Source: Mactra quadrangularis
Taxonomy: Eukaryota; Mollusca; Bivalvia; Venerida; Mactridae
DNA: 64,000 nucleotides
Assembly: GCA_025267735.1 (NCBI GenBank)
Contig: CM046303.1
Location: 69,889,034-69,953,033, forward strand
Direction: 5' to 3'
The notes under the pieces were generated by a model, which was not told the DNA's origin, did no database searches, and saw only the letters and a list, made by a program, of their open reading frames with translations. Position numbers and translations under genes: made by a program. Of this stretch, positions 45,076 to 56,809 are shown in pieces; the first letter of the stretch is position 1; each line of letters starts with the position of its first letter.

Positions 45076-47962
45076 ATTATCTGTGCCTAAATTCCATACA
45101 AAATATAAAAGCTACTTTATCTAGACTATATAACTTGTACATGGGAGACAGGATTGCAAAATAAATTGAAACATTTTTTACTGATACCATGTATATAGAT
45201 GCATTTATGTTGTATCAATTTATCGAAAAAAGTGTCTATATTCATTTCAACGTATCATATCTTGTAACATTATTTATTGCATTCCAATTGAAAGTTAATT
45301 GAAACCGAAAGTAGAATTGGAGAATTATTTACAGAAATGACTTTAATCCTTAAAGAAAAAGCTAAGATCAAATAGTGTTCTAAATGGAGGATTTTATACA
45401 GGTAAGCTATAAAAATTAAAGGTACTGACACCTACAGTATTTAGTTTACAGTGTAACTATGATTACAATAAAAATGTCAGAGTGATCCGAATATAGCTTT
45501 TACATGTCAGAAAAAAAATGTACGATGTTGAGAAATCTCATGTAGGCCTGGACATATCTAGATTTTACTTTCTTTAAAACATCGTTTTAGTTATAAACAT
45601 ACCCAACTTTTAGACCCATCAAGATTTTCGCTTTATGATACAGCCATATAGCTCTGATTGTAGATACGTCTGTTTTGCGATGATATAATTTACAAGCCGT
45701 GACCCTATGTTGTGATTGATGAGATAAGATAAGGATCATAGGTCACGATTTCGAGTCATATCAGGCGATTAATTTAATCCGTTGTATACAGATGTTTTAT
45801 ATTGTCAATTGTGCAACAAGTGTTAATTAACAGATAAATGTTTCACACCTTTTATGGTCAAATTATGTTAGAAATGAGAATTGTGTACTCATCAACCATT
45901 TGAATTTATTAATTGCCCATCCGTTAATATGGATATGCCTTATATTTATTGTTATAAAAGCTTTAAATTTAAATGAATAGTTTTGAAACAATATTCAAAC
46001 CTCATCGTTATCGTTATTCTTTTGTTTCGTCAGCCACTTTATTTTACTTGGACTAAAATGCCCATAGATTTATTTGCATACCTGTTTAATTCATTTTAAT
46101 ATTTCACCTTTTTATGCAATCGTTCTACAATGATTCAATGATTTGTAAACTAGTAAACAAAAAGTAAGGTATTAACGTTTTAATTAATATAATTGTGGAG
46201 TTATCTATAAACAATTGATGTCTTTCATATATCCTTATGCCGCCAAAAAAAGTAATATGTTAATGATACTGTTTTAGTAATACGTATAGTCGAGTAAATC
46301 TTCCCGAACAATAATTCTTTGAATAAATAGATAAATTACACGTATGTATTTTCTAACCTGCCTTGAATCTTAACACTTTAATTATAATTATTTCAGAACC
46401 TTTATTACAACATCATTTGACAGATACAACTACATGTATATATACAAATAGTTATCAATAAAACAGAGACAGGAAGGTGATCCTGTCATAAAAGTGTACC
46501 CGATGTGCCTTGCTGTGCGCAGTGTATTATACAATCACACCAGGGGTCCATTAATTCGATAGCGCACACTATAAACTTAAAAAATTACTTAAAAATGCAA
46601 AACTTGGAAAAAAGTGCAAATGGGACCAAAACTTCATAAAGATATTTTAAAGTCAAAAAGTGCTCCGAAAACTAGAAACATGCGACTTTTCCATGTCATT
46701 TGCACAAATTTGATCAAATAACCGGAAAGGCTTAATTGTTCAACTTATATCAGCATGGGTATTTATTTCCCTTGTAGTAACGTGAGTAATCAAATAAAAA
46801 CTTAAATGGGACCAAAACTTTACAATTTTACCAAAAATTATAAACAATCAAATGAAAGAAGACAGTATAAACTTTTTTGCATCATTTGCACAAAATTGAT
46901 ATCTTAAAGAAATTTTCCGTATTCTTTTCTATTGAAAATTGAATATCGACTTGGGATTATGTATGGGCATTAAGGTTGGACATGCAGACCAAAGTAGATC
47001 TAGGTGTTTGCCCTTTGTCTCACAAACATGCTGGCAATATTTAACAGTGTCTTCTATAATGGTTGTTCGAAACAACGTTAAAAGCAAAGTGAATTTAAAA
47101 GTATTTGCAAGAGCTTTAATTTGCTGCAATTCTTGCTTAAAAGAGTGCTTTACGTATTTAAGATAACCAAAACATTGTATACGTTTTGAAAATTATTCTA
47201 ATTGTGATTTAACAGCTGTTTTGTAACAGGTAAACATTTCATTAAATGATGAATAATCCTCTTTCAAATTTTGTTTCAAAATATGCATTTTAACATAACG
47301 CAAAACTTATAAAAAATTATATTATGCAAAACTTTTGTACATGTACATGTATAGTATAAGAAATTATTTGAAAATACTCGCCTTTTAATATGCTTCTAAT
47401 TTATGCAAAATTCAATACATATAGCAATGTATTGGGTTTTCCGCATTGTGACACGCATAACAATTTGATAGTTTAAATCCAATCACATTCTTAAAATGAT
47501 AAAACACGATTGAAATTTATTTTCCTTGTGATTCATTTAGAATATAAAATCTTATTCTTTAATCAACAATCACGTTAAAATTGAAGTCAAGGGAGACAAA
47601 TCTTAAAACTAATAAATTCAGTAAATTCAACTTAACTTCCTTGACATTAACATTAAAAATGAAATTATTTTTTATTTTCAGAGTCACCGGTCAAGACAGT
47701 TTTTGTTGAAGATGTTTCCCTGACATATTGTCACAAAACTGGCTTTGAGTGCACATTTGATAGTATCGACATTTTGAATGTGATTGATGCAGAGAAAACA
47801 GTAACAGGGAGCATGAGAGTATATTTCTATACAAGAAATGAGACATTGAAAGACAACACACCGGTTACAGGCTTAGCACCTATGTTTGCCAGCAAACCTA
47901 CCATATATGGAACGGTTTTATTTATGTCTTTTGTTGCTTACATGTATATGATACCAATATAG

Positions 47963-48497
47963 AAACTATTTTAATATAATACTGTATACTTACTCTGAAT
48001 CACAATATTCCGATTATTAATGAACAAATGTATTATCATAATATGCTTTTTGTAATTTTATCGATATTTTTAGTATGTTTATTTTATAGATAACATTTAG
48101 TCTATCTTATTTTATCAGCAATTTAACTTAAAAGTTATCTTACTAGAATGATGAGAAAGTTTAAATATCATGTGACTGTGTATAAAGTTTTAATCTGGCA
48201 CAAAATTGAATAATATAACAACATTGAAATAAATACATTAATTGTTTACCACTGTTTACATTACTAATTTTACATTGAGTAACTTTTCATATTAATTTCT
48301 AACATATTGCAAAGTTTATTTTACATTTGCAAATCAAGCCAGAGATTTTGTTTGTCAACAAATGTAGATCGTCAAAGAGGCTTTACTCTTTTAATGTATT
48401 AAAAAGGCTGCAGCTTTATATAACGTCTTCAGTGACCGTATCATATATAATTTAAGAACCGGAATGTATAACGTAAAACTTTTTTTATACATATGTT
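47963..48497. repeat. R1 block, unit 3, proximal part
   Basis: Aligns with 26530-27200 in unit 2 but lacks about 150 bp of it near 48125. It is interrupted on its right by the LINE. Confidence 0.7.
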
Positions 48498-49932
48498 GTA
48501 TGGCCCGTTATTGCATATGGTTCTGCCATTTGGGGGGTAAAAAGTTACCATTGCATTAATGCCATACAGAATAGAGCAATGAGGTTTTATCTTGGGGTGG
48601 GGAAAAATACGCCAATCGCAGCATTATCGGAAGAAATGGGCTGGGTCCCCACATATGTAAGACAATGGAAGTCCGTTGCTCAATATTGGGCTCGATTGTC
48701 AACTACGAACACCACTCGTGTAAATAAACGAATTGCTATGTGGTCGTTTAATCTATCTAATCGTTATAAGAATTGGTTTTATTCGGTGAAACGCCAGTTA
48801 CGTTTATCTGATTTACAACAGTATGATAATATTGCTACGCCTATAAATAAAAATGTTTTTGTCCAACATCTCCATGATAGATTGTTTGACATATTTATTT
48901 TAGAATGGATTGAAAATATTAATTCAGTTTTTGGTTCGTCTGGTAAAGGACACAATAAACTACGAACATACTGTAAATATAAACTACATTTTGATACAGA
49001 ATTGTATTGTAAATTGATACTTCCCCCAAGACACAGAGCATCGTTATGTAAATTTAGGTGTGGGGTAGCTCCAATCAGAATAGAAACTGGTCGATACGAG
49101 GGCATACCTTTAGAAAATCGTAAGTGTCCATTCTGTGATATTTTGGAAAATGAGTGCCATGTTTTGTTATACTGTGATATGTACACCGATTTTAGAATAA
49201 CACTATTTGATAAAGTTACTAATTTGTACCCAAATTTTTATTCAATGAGTGATGATGACAAATTAAGCATTATTCTATCTGATACAAGATTGATTAGATA
49301 TTCCGCCAAAACCTGTAACAACATTATAGAAAGACGTCGTTACCTAGTATCCAAGTAGTTTCATTTTTTTATCTATTTTCAATGATGAATCTTTTATTTT
49401 AAATATATTTCCTTAACGTGGCAATATATTCATGTAAATAATGCTGTATTATTTTTTTAAACATTTGTATTGTATACTTTATTTTTTAACTGAATATAGT
49501 TGATTAATGCTAATCAAATCAGCTCTGATCTGATCAGAGGTGATCTGTGATTTCTTAAACACATTTTTTATTTAGCGCATTAGTGCACCAAATTATATGC
49601 TCTCAAATTTTAAGATATTTTTTAAAGCTTTGTTTAATTCTCGATTAGCATTGGTTAGCTATTTTTTAATTCTTAATATTTTTTTTTTACTATTTTTTTT
49701 ATCACCATAAAATGCAATATGTAATTAATTGTTGAACAATATTCACATTAGTTTAATGTGTTTTTTATTATTAGTATTATGTTGTATCATTAGTATTGTC
49801 ATCGCTGATTTATAGTCTTTTATAACTCTTTACAAAGAGTGGCTATTGTACAGCTATCATGTTTTTTATAATGTATATGTTTAATGTAATTGTTGTACAT
49901 AGACTAGACTTTAATAAATAAATATATTATAT
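48498..49932 (+). mobile_element. 5'-truncated non-LTR retrotransposon, unit 3 only
   Basis: An open plus-strand frame from 48504 to TAG at 49358 (about 285 codons) reads the C-terminal part of a LINE polyprotein. It has 'VIAYGSAIWGV' (RT thumb region), 'INAIQNRAMRFYLGVG' and the terminal Cys-His motif 'CPFC' followed by 'CHVLLYC'. There is no internal stop, so the copy is young. About 570 bp of AT-rich 3' UTR follow, ending in 'aataaataaatatattatat'. TATGTT at 48492-48497 and 49933-49938 is a likely target duplication. The equivalent site in unit 2 (about 27212) is empty. The catalytic RT domain is missing, so it is inactive. Confidence 0.88.
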
Positions 49933-50215
49933 TATGTTTATTTCATTGGGAACTGGGAACAATATCGTTTATGTCACCTTTTTTTATTTTGTTCTGTCGT
50001 GTATTTTATGTAATGTTATATACATTTAAGTTAAAGTGATAATTTATATTGAACATTTGTTTAATTATATTTCATAACAGTATTTATCTACTATTTGTCA
50101 GCCATATTAAAGCCTACTTTAGATTCTTTGTCTGAGTTTTGATTGATTGACTAATAATGCTAAGATTTATCACTTTAATTACAGTTTTTAGTTTATTATC
50201 ATGTGTAAAGAATGT

Positions 50216-50336
50216 ATTGTTATTTTACGGTGACCAGTGTACTTACCAAGCTTTCATGAACTCTTGTCTATAACTAGTACTTAGTTCTCATTCTACCTTC
50301 CACGAGACCGGTGACTTATCCATATTTCTCATTAGA
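50216..50336 (-). repeat. SINE family 2 fragment, unit 3
   Basis: Same fragment as in unit 2 (27510-27955) but not interrupted: 'acggtgaccagtgtacttac' to 'ccttccacgagaccggtgac'. Confidence 0.7.
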
Positions 50337-51172
50337 ATACTCAGTAATGGATCATATGAATAAGTTTCTAGTAGTATCTGTATATCGGAATAATTATGGA
50401 ATTTGAGTATTGCACATTGAATGTAAACATCTTACATTTCATAGTAAACACTTTTTCAATGAGAAAAAACAATGTAAATGAAGGGTTTTATCACTTAAAT
50501 ATCCCACCATGAAAAGTGGTTGCTATGCAGCTTTCAATTTATTGTGTCATTTGATGTAGTTTAGTAAAATTCAGTTTTGTACCCAACGTAAAAGGATTTC
50601 TGACAATGTTACCCTTCATCTAATCTACCACTGCGGGAACCATGATATATATTGTAATAATCTAAGGTTGATAATCTTGACTCTATGTGGTCATCAATTA
50701 TATAATTCATTAATAAGTATGGATTCTTCCTCTCAAACTTTTCAGTGGTTTAAAATTATATAATCTTAATAATTAGTTTATACTTAAAAGTATGTAATAC
50801 ATGTTTACACAAATGTCGTATAAATAGACAACATTTCATTCAGAATACTGTAGTATATATGTTCAATATTTAATCAAAAACTCTTATTATTGTTTTGGTT
50901 TATATTTTTGCATATGTATTATGATGAGTGTCTTTTATGTTTTCTTTTTTTTATCCATATACATGATTTATACATATGTGATTTATATCGTCTAAACAGT
51001 TTGTATTCTTTTTCTTTCTGTATGTTTGCTTTGTATTTAGATTGCTTGTATTATAATATGCTCACTGGTTTGGTGGAAATAAAATTATATATAATGAACA
51101 TTGTTGTCAATTTTTAATAAAAGAGTCAAACCGCCCTGGAAAGGATCTTAAAACTATTAAACATTTAACATA
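50337..51172. repeat. R1 block, unit 3, distal part
   Basis: Matches 10687-11523 in unit 1 throughout and 27956-28613 in unit 2 except for a deletion there. The short frames in it (for example 50890-51117) are not conserved as protein. Confidence 0.8.
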
Positions 51173-52072
51173 CGAGGGGTGATTGATAAATTCGCGGAAT
51201 TCCCTTCTAAAATATTAACCCTTTTGTCAAATCACATTAAAACCCAAATAAGTATAAAACAATTATTTTGCGTTTTCACAATCGTATTGGTGAACAGATT
51301 ATAAATATGTAGAATGAATAAATGGTATCCATAGCAACCACTGTTAGGTCACTTGAAGCACGCTATTTTTCACCTATTTTGAAAACATTAAACATGGTAT
51401 TCAGCACTAAATTTTTATACGAATTATGCGCCAAAATTAATTACACTAGCGTGACGTCTCGTCATCATTTCAAAATGTTGTGTTTGACTCAATTTGTCAC
51501 CTGCAGATACGCTTAAACAAATTAAAACTGCTGATACATTACCATCATGTGGAAAAACAAGTGCCTACAAAAAGCTCCAGAGGTTCAGGGAAGGTAGAAC
51601 ATGGGTATTTGATGAAGGAAGACCAGGTCATCTGACACTGACAGTCACTGTTGGAAAGGCAGCGTGAGTGAAAAAGATTCTAGATAAGGAAAGATAGCTT
51701 TCAATGCGTTGTATTGCACAAGATAATTATTTATTCATTCAGCGAGAAATACTTCAAGGTTACATTTGATCAGTGGGTACATAGCCATAGAAAGTGTATG
51801 GAAATAGGTGGTGATTATGTGCAGAAAGTAAATAGAAAACTTGACTTTGACGTTTAAGTAACCCAATGATGACGTCCGCGTGCTTTAAGTACGGTATACT
51901 AGTGTTGTACGTAAAATGTTTCATGAAAACATTATTTTCCAATGTATCAAGAAAATATTTCGGCTTTATATCAGTCTTTGGTAAACGTACAGAATGATGT
52001 ATTTTGTTTTTCCCTATGTTATCCTGTGAAGCATTAATAAATAAATTCCTCGAACTTTCCAATCACCCCTTG
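51173..52072 (+). mobile_element. Mariner element, complete ends, internally deleted (900 bp)
   Basis: TIRs CGAGGGGTGATTGATAAATT and the complement of CAAGGGGTGATTGGAAAGTT are flanked by TA (51171-51172 and 52073-52074). The interior keeps traces of a mariner transposase: 'FREGRTWVFDEGRPGHLTLT' (the GR-DE-RPG linker) near 51585, and 'WVHSHRKCMEIGGDYVQKV' (C-terminal region) near 51770. Stops and shifts are present, and it is shorter than the usual 1.3 kb, so it is inactive. Confidence 0.9.
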
Positions 52073-52367
52073 TATTACCACAAAATGTTTTATTTAGTGT
52101 GACACATCTTTGAACCACTTGTCGTTTATAGAAAAAATAATGTTATCAAATAATTTACATGTATGTATGTTACACGCATTTTGTAAAATGTCTGGAAATC
52201 TTAAGCACTCTATAAATTACCTGTTTTATTTAGGCATTTCGTAAAATGACCAAGATTTCTATACATTTTACAAACTCCGGTTCATTTCATTAGTGATATA
52301 CCCAAGACGTAACATATATGTAAAAAGATTTGATAAAATAGGTGAAACTACATCCTTATACTCGTAT

Positions 52368-53510
52368 GCTCACGGATGCATTCTCTCAAGAAGATGAAGG
52401 CATATAAATCCGCTATAGAACCGACGGCAAACTGTTTAACCCCCGGCGCCTAAATGCCACCACCAAAGTTCAAGTCAAGAAAATAAAAGACCTCCTGTTT
52501 GCTGATGACTGTGCGCTCAACGCCCATACAGAAGTGCGTATGCAACAGACCATGGACAAGTTTGCAACATCATGTGACAACTTCGGGCTTACCATCAGTA
52601 CAAAGAAAACTGAAGTCATGCACCAACCAGCCCCAGGAAAACCATACACTGAGCCCAACATCAAGGTGAAAGGCATCACTCTTCAGACAGTAGAAAAGTT
52701 CACCTATCTAGGCAGCACGCTGTCCAGATGTGTCGACCGTGACGACGATGTGAACTGTCGTATAGCCAAGGCCAGTGCTGCATTTGGTAGGCTGAGGTCA
52801 TCGGTATGGGAACGAAGAGGCATCTCAACAGAAACCAAGCTGAAAGTGTACCGGGCTGTTGTCCTGACGACCCTTCTCTATGCTTGTGAAACGTGGACAG
52901 TGTACAGTAGACATGCACGCAAGCTGAACCACTTCCACACTACACGGCTCCGTAACATCCTTGGCATCAAATGGCAAGACAAGATACCGGACACAGAAGT
53001 CCTTGCCAGAGCAAACATCCCGTCCATCCATTCTACTCTACAGAGTTACCAGGCACGGTGGGCTGGTCACGTCTGTCGCATGTCAGATGAGCGCATACCA
53101 AAGCAGCTTCTCTATGGTGAGCTAACTACAGGCAAACGCTCAGTTGGGGGTCAGAGGAAGAGATACAAAGACAGTCTGAAGCAGTCCTTTAAAAAATTGA
53201 ACATTGACATTGATAGCTGGGAAATACTAGCAGCAAATAGAACAGAATGGCGCAGCACGATAACATCTGGTGCCAAGAAAGCTGAACGTGTGCGTACGGA
53301 AGTCCAGAAAGAGAGGCGCCTACAGCGTAAGGCTCGAGCCGCCACCAACTCCTCAACTTTAACAACAACAGACTTCAGATGTCACGTCTGCGGTCGCTAC
53401 TTCCGTGCCCGTATAGGTCTCACGAGCCACCTCCGGACACACAAGAATCAACCGACAGCAAGAAACTGATGTGCTACAGTGGTCCTCATCGAAACCGATG
53501 GACGAACTTC
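52368..53510 (+). mobile_element. 5'-truncated LINE with C-terminal C2H2 zinc finger
   Basis: One frame runs from about 52370 to TGA at 53467-53469 with a single stop (TAA, 52405-52407). It contains the RT catalytic core 'DLLFADDCALNAH' near 52492, 'EKFTYLGSTLSR' near 52694, the thumb/connection 'LLYACETWTVY' near 52873, 'RWAGHVCRM' near 53056 and a terminal C-x2-C-x12-H-x3-H finger at about 53380-53445. The base composition is much richer in GC than its surroundings, a sign of recent arrival. The 10-bp direct repeat ATACTCGTAT flanks it (52358-52367 and 53511-53520). The upstream RT and endonuclease are missing, so it is inactive. I leave the clade open. Confidence 0.9.
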
Positions 53511-53520
53511 ATACTCGTAT

Positions 53521-53999
53521 AAATCAAATTTTCATATCGTAAATTATTATACCCTCAAGCTTTACCTTTGGGAAATTTACTAATAATTTCAGTTATAGAT
53601 TACGTTAAAACAAACAATTTTTTGTCAGGCTTACTATCATACGAAGACAATTTAACAAGACATGCCATGAATTGTCAAACATATCTAAGCAAGGTTTTTA
53701 GTACAATTGTTCACAGTAATTGCTTCACAATTCACGACATATGTACAGTGTCTCACATTAGTGTCCGTAAAATTAATTCCAGAACATAAATTAACCCAAT
53801 TTTTCTAACGTTTTGATCTAAATTACCTCTTGAATGTATCGGAATCAATTTCAGCCATTTTATCCAGCTCCTCACTTTGCATATTTTTATTACAGTGGAT
53901 CAATGCAGTCTGTGGTTTTGGCTTAAATTTTAGCCGGATTTTTCAACGAAAACATTCGGCTAATAGTTTGGCGAAACACGGGCGGGCGGCTTGGCGGGC
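53521..53999. other. Unannotated flank of the tandem array; GC-rich 'gggcgggcgg' run
   Basis: AT-rich to about 53975, then three to four GGCGGGCGG-type words lead into the tandem array. The frames at 53568-53789 and 53830-54183 show no motif, and the latter runs into the array. Confidence 0.4.
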
Positions 54000-55160
54000 G
54001 GCTGGGCGGGCGTCCGGTGTCGTTAACAATTGCGTTAAAGTTTTTTATCTACCATATATTTCTACCATATTTCAGTCAGATCTCTCGGAAACTTTATGCA
54101 ATGATAACATACCATGTGATGAACAGAATAAGAAAGTAACCACAACTCTACCTGGCCTAATTATGGATTATTTCCGTTTGTAATTTCGGTTGTCCGGTGT
54201 CGTCAACAACTGCGTTAAAGTTTTTAATGTACCATATATTTCTGCCATTTATAGTCAGATCTCTACGAAACTTCAAAAAATGATAACATGCCATGTGATG
54301 AACAGAAAAAGAAAGTAACCGCAACCCTGTCTGGCTTAATTATGGAGTATTTTCCTTTGTAATTTTTGCGTAAAACTTTTCAATTTGTTGTATATATCTG
54401 CCATTTAATGTCACATCCTTATGAAATTTCATTTAATGATTACATACCACTTCATGAACAGAATTAAAAAGTAACCGCAACTCTTCCTAGCATAATCATG
54501 GATTATTTACCTTTCGATTAGTTGTATATCTTCGCCATTTATACACAGTATAATGTAGTCACATCCTTATGAAATTTCATTCAATGAAAGCATACCGAGT
54601 GTTTAACAGCATATAAAAAGTAACTGCAACTCTTCCTGCTTTAATTATGATTTATTTCCATTTGCAATTTGTACGTTGATTTTTTTCAATTTGCTGGATA
54701 TCCCTGCCATTTATAGTCACATCTTTATGAAATTTCATGCAATGAAAGCATGCCATGTGTTTAACAGAATTAGAAAGTAACTGCAACTCTTCCAGGCTTA
54801 ATTATGGATTATTTCCCTTTGCAAGTTTTGCATTAAAATTTTCAATTTGTTAGACATCTCTGCAATTTATAGTCACTTTCTAATGTAATTTCATTCAATG
54901 AAAGCATACCATGTGATTAACTGATTTAGAAAGCAACTTCAACTCAACCTGGCTTAAATTATTTATGGATTATTTCCCTTTGTAATTTTTGCATTAAAGT
55001 TTTCAATTTGATTGATACCTCTACTGTTTAGGGTCAGATTCTTGATGAAAGTTCATACAATGATTACATATTATTGGTTGAACAGAATAAGAAAGTAACC
55101 ACAACTCTACCTGACTAAATTATGCATTATTTCCCTTTGTATTTATTGCATTAATTGTTT
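54000..55160. repeat. Tandem array, about seven units of 150-180 bp
   Basis: The anchor 'attatggattatttcc' or variants recurs at about 54161, 54341, 54497, 54645, 54800, 54963 and 55121. Each unit also has 'agtcac/gat...atgaaatttcat', 'aatga', 'gaacaga', 'aaagtaac' and 'caactct'. Units differ by many substitutions, so the array is old. The first two units carry an extra 'ttgtccggtgtcgtcaacaa' stretch. Confidence 0.85.
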
Positions 55161-56588
55161 AGCTAGTCTTAAACATAATGTCTAACTATACTATTAAATA
55201 CACTGTCTTGTTGATATCTTAAATTTTAAAGTCGTTGGTGTTTCCTTTTTTTTAAATATCATTGCATCCAATGAGTCTGGTCTAGATTCGACAAAAGGAA
55301 AACATATTCTTTAAAGTACAACTCAACAGGGGGTCTAAAAGTATGTGTTTCTTTTACTTATTTGAAAGAATAATATGTAATTAGATCATGGACCTTTAAA
55401 GTTGACATATCCAAAAGCGGTCTGGTACCTGATTTCTTTGTTAAAACCCCGATTTTCGAGGGTTCGACATGACTGATCTCCCCTTAATTCGGCGTCCGTT
55501 GCTAACGAAGCAAGGGAGATAACTCTTGTCAGAATCAGTTATGAGTAAACATGGCGGCATTGTTTGATTTTTTAACGTCCTTTCTCAGTTCGATGTTTTC
55601 GAATTGGGATATATAATTTGTTTATTACCGGGTTGAGTCCGGATTTTAGGTGTGTTTGGCCTGCTAAATAAAAACATGCATGACCGCTGATAAACGCTGG
55701 AGACTGTATTGGGTATAGTCAGATACAACGATGAATAATTTGTCAAACTTGCAATCTTGTCCAGCTTCCAGAACCAGATGTTTGATAGTTAAGAAGTAAA
55801 ATTTAGGAAATGACAGTAGTTTATAACACAGTAAGTATCGATTTCATGTAGTATTATCGTAAATAAGTATTTTTTAATCACAAAACCATTTTGAATTCGT
55901 CCTAAATACTGTCGTCCATGTTACCATTATTGGTCAAACCTAAATAAACCTTCTTTAGTGCAGTCTGTGTATTTTTTTTTTTTGCAGTAATAATAAGTAG
56001 AATTTAGTATTTAATGAAATCTGACCATAATATTGATGTTTCACATGATTGATACCTCGATTTGTCCGTGTGAAGCACGTTCAAATTGATGGGGTGGAGG
56101 GGTACTGTCTGTTGTGGGGCTTTTAGTTTTATAAAAATATTTAATTTTGATTAATAATGAATTTATTTGAAGTCAACGCCATCTGATCTAAACATGTTTA
56201 GTTGTAATCGCTGCACCAAATATTTCAATGCTCAAGATGTAGATAGCTTTATCTCTCATAAAGTAACATTCAGGGGTGGGACTTTTATAAAGCAAATTTG
56301 CACAGATTTATGATCGTCATTATTTGTGCAATCTTTTTGTGACAACTTATTATTCCATTCAGGTGTAATGATTATACGTCATCAAGTTGTATTATTGTTT
56401 GAATAATTCGTTATTTTGTACATTGTAGCAGTAGGGTGATGTCAATAAAATACTTAATCCAGGAAGATATAGCTCCTCTTGTGTACTAGTTGGATTTATA
56501 CAATCATGCAGATGCTCAAAATATAAATACATGTTTTTTAGCAGCAGCATTTTTTATTCATGTAAGCATTAAATATTTGTCTGGTTAA
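55161..56588. other. No feature recognised
   Basis: A 'caagggagataactcttgtc' word (about 55510) is typical of molluscan repeats. A short ATG frame at 55551 ends after 21 codons. Nothing else can be supported. Confidence 0.3.
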
Positions 56589-56805
56589 TGCAACACTGCC
56601 CTAATACTAGTTGACAAAATTTTCATCAGGCTTGAAAAATATGGCACATCAGTTTAAATTTTGATCTTAAAGGAAAAAATCAATCAGGTTGTGTTGTCAC
56701 TTAAACAATCAACTCTGGTCATACCCTTATATTTTCATGTAAACCATGGAATTAAGTTTTAAATGTATGAATTGTTTTTGAAAAATAAATTAGAGCAGTG
56801 TTGCA
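56589..56805. mobile_element. MITE flanked by TTAA (piggyBac-like target), 217 bp
   Basis: The ends TGCAACACTGCCCTAAT and ATTAGAGCAGTGTTGCA are inverted repeats, flanked by TTAA on both sides (56585-56588 and 56806-56809). The interior, reverse complemented, resembles the intronic MITEs at 23406 and 44930 ('ccatggt.tacat', 'ccaga.ttga'). Confidence 0.82.
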
Positions 56806-56809
56806 TTAA

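Larger units (their letters stand above)
43900..47681 (+). other. Intron of the unit 3 copy
   Basis: Collinear with 22418-26242, including the GTTC/GAAC cluster and the MITE. An open frame of 75 codons at 46939-47166 is broken in the unit 2 intron and lacks any motif, so I do not treat it as coding. Confidence 0.75.
42798..47962 (+). pseudogene. Unit 3 copy of the two-exon gene with a premature stop
   Basis: Exon 1 is 42798-43899 (1,102 nt, the same length as unit 2), exon 2 is 47682-47962, and the intron of 3,782 bp has GTAAGC/TTTCAG ends. The reading frame is intact throughout except for TAG at 43464-43466, where unit 2 has AAG. As it stands the gene encodes a 222-residue secreted product: signal peptide plus the helical region ending at the cysteine equivalent to Cys222. 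The frame after the stop is open to the splice site and through exon 2. There a second AAG-to-TAG change (47960-47962) shortens the tail and removes the KKLL end. Three of five N-glycosylation sequons are also lost. It may be a recent pseudogene, a truncated secreted form, or a stop polymorphism. Confidence 0.8.
41408..52278. repeat. Unit 3 of the gene block: promoter region, gene and R1
   Basis: It is collinear with 20290-28815 (see there). It is longer because of insertions at about 41914-42188, 42371-42497, 48498-49932 (LINE) and 51173-52072 (mariner), and because it lacks the unit 2-specific SINE. Confidence 0.9.

Noticed and set aside
46939..47166. 75-codon frame in the unit 3 intron
   Set aside because: The same place in unit 2 (about 25500) has a shifted, broken frame and there is no motif. 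Conserved DNA, but not as protein.
48779..49186. 135-codon minus-strand frame
   Set aside because: Shadow of the LINE coding frame on the plus strand.
53830..54183. 117-codon frame running into the tandem array
   Set aside because: It covers the GC-rich run and the first repeat unit; not kept open in later units.
55551..55616. ATGGCGGCA start resembling a first coding exon
   Set aside because: Stops after 21 codons without a good donor site, and the upstream words are repeat-like.
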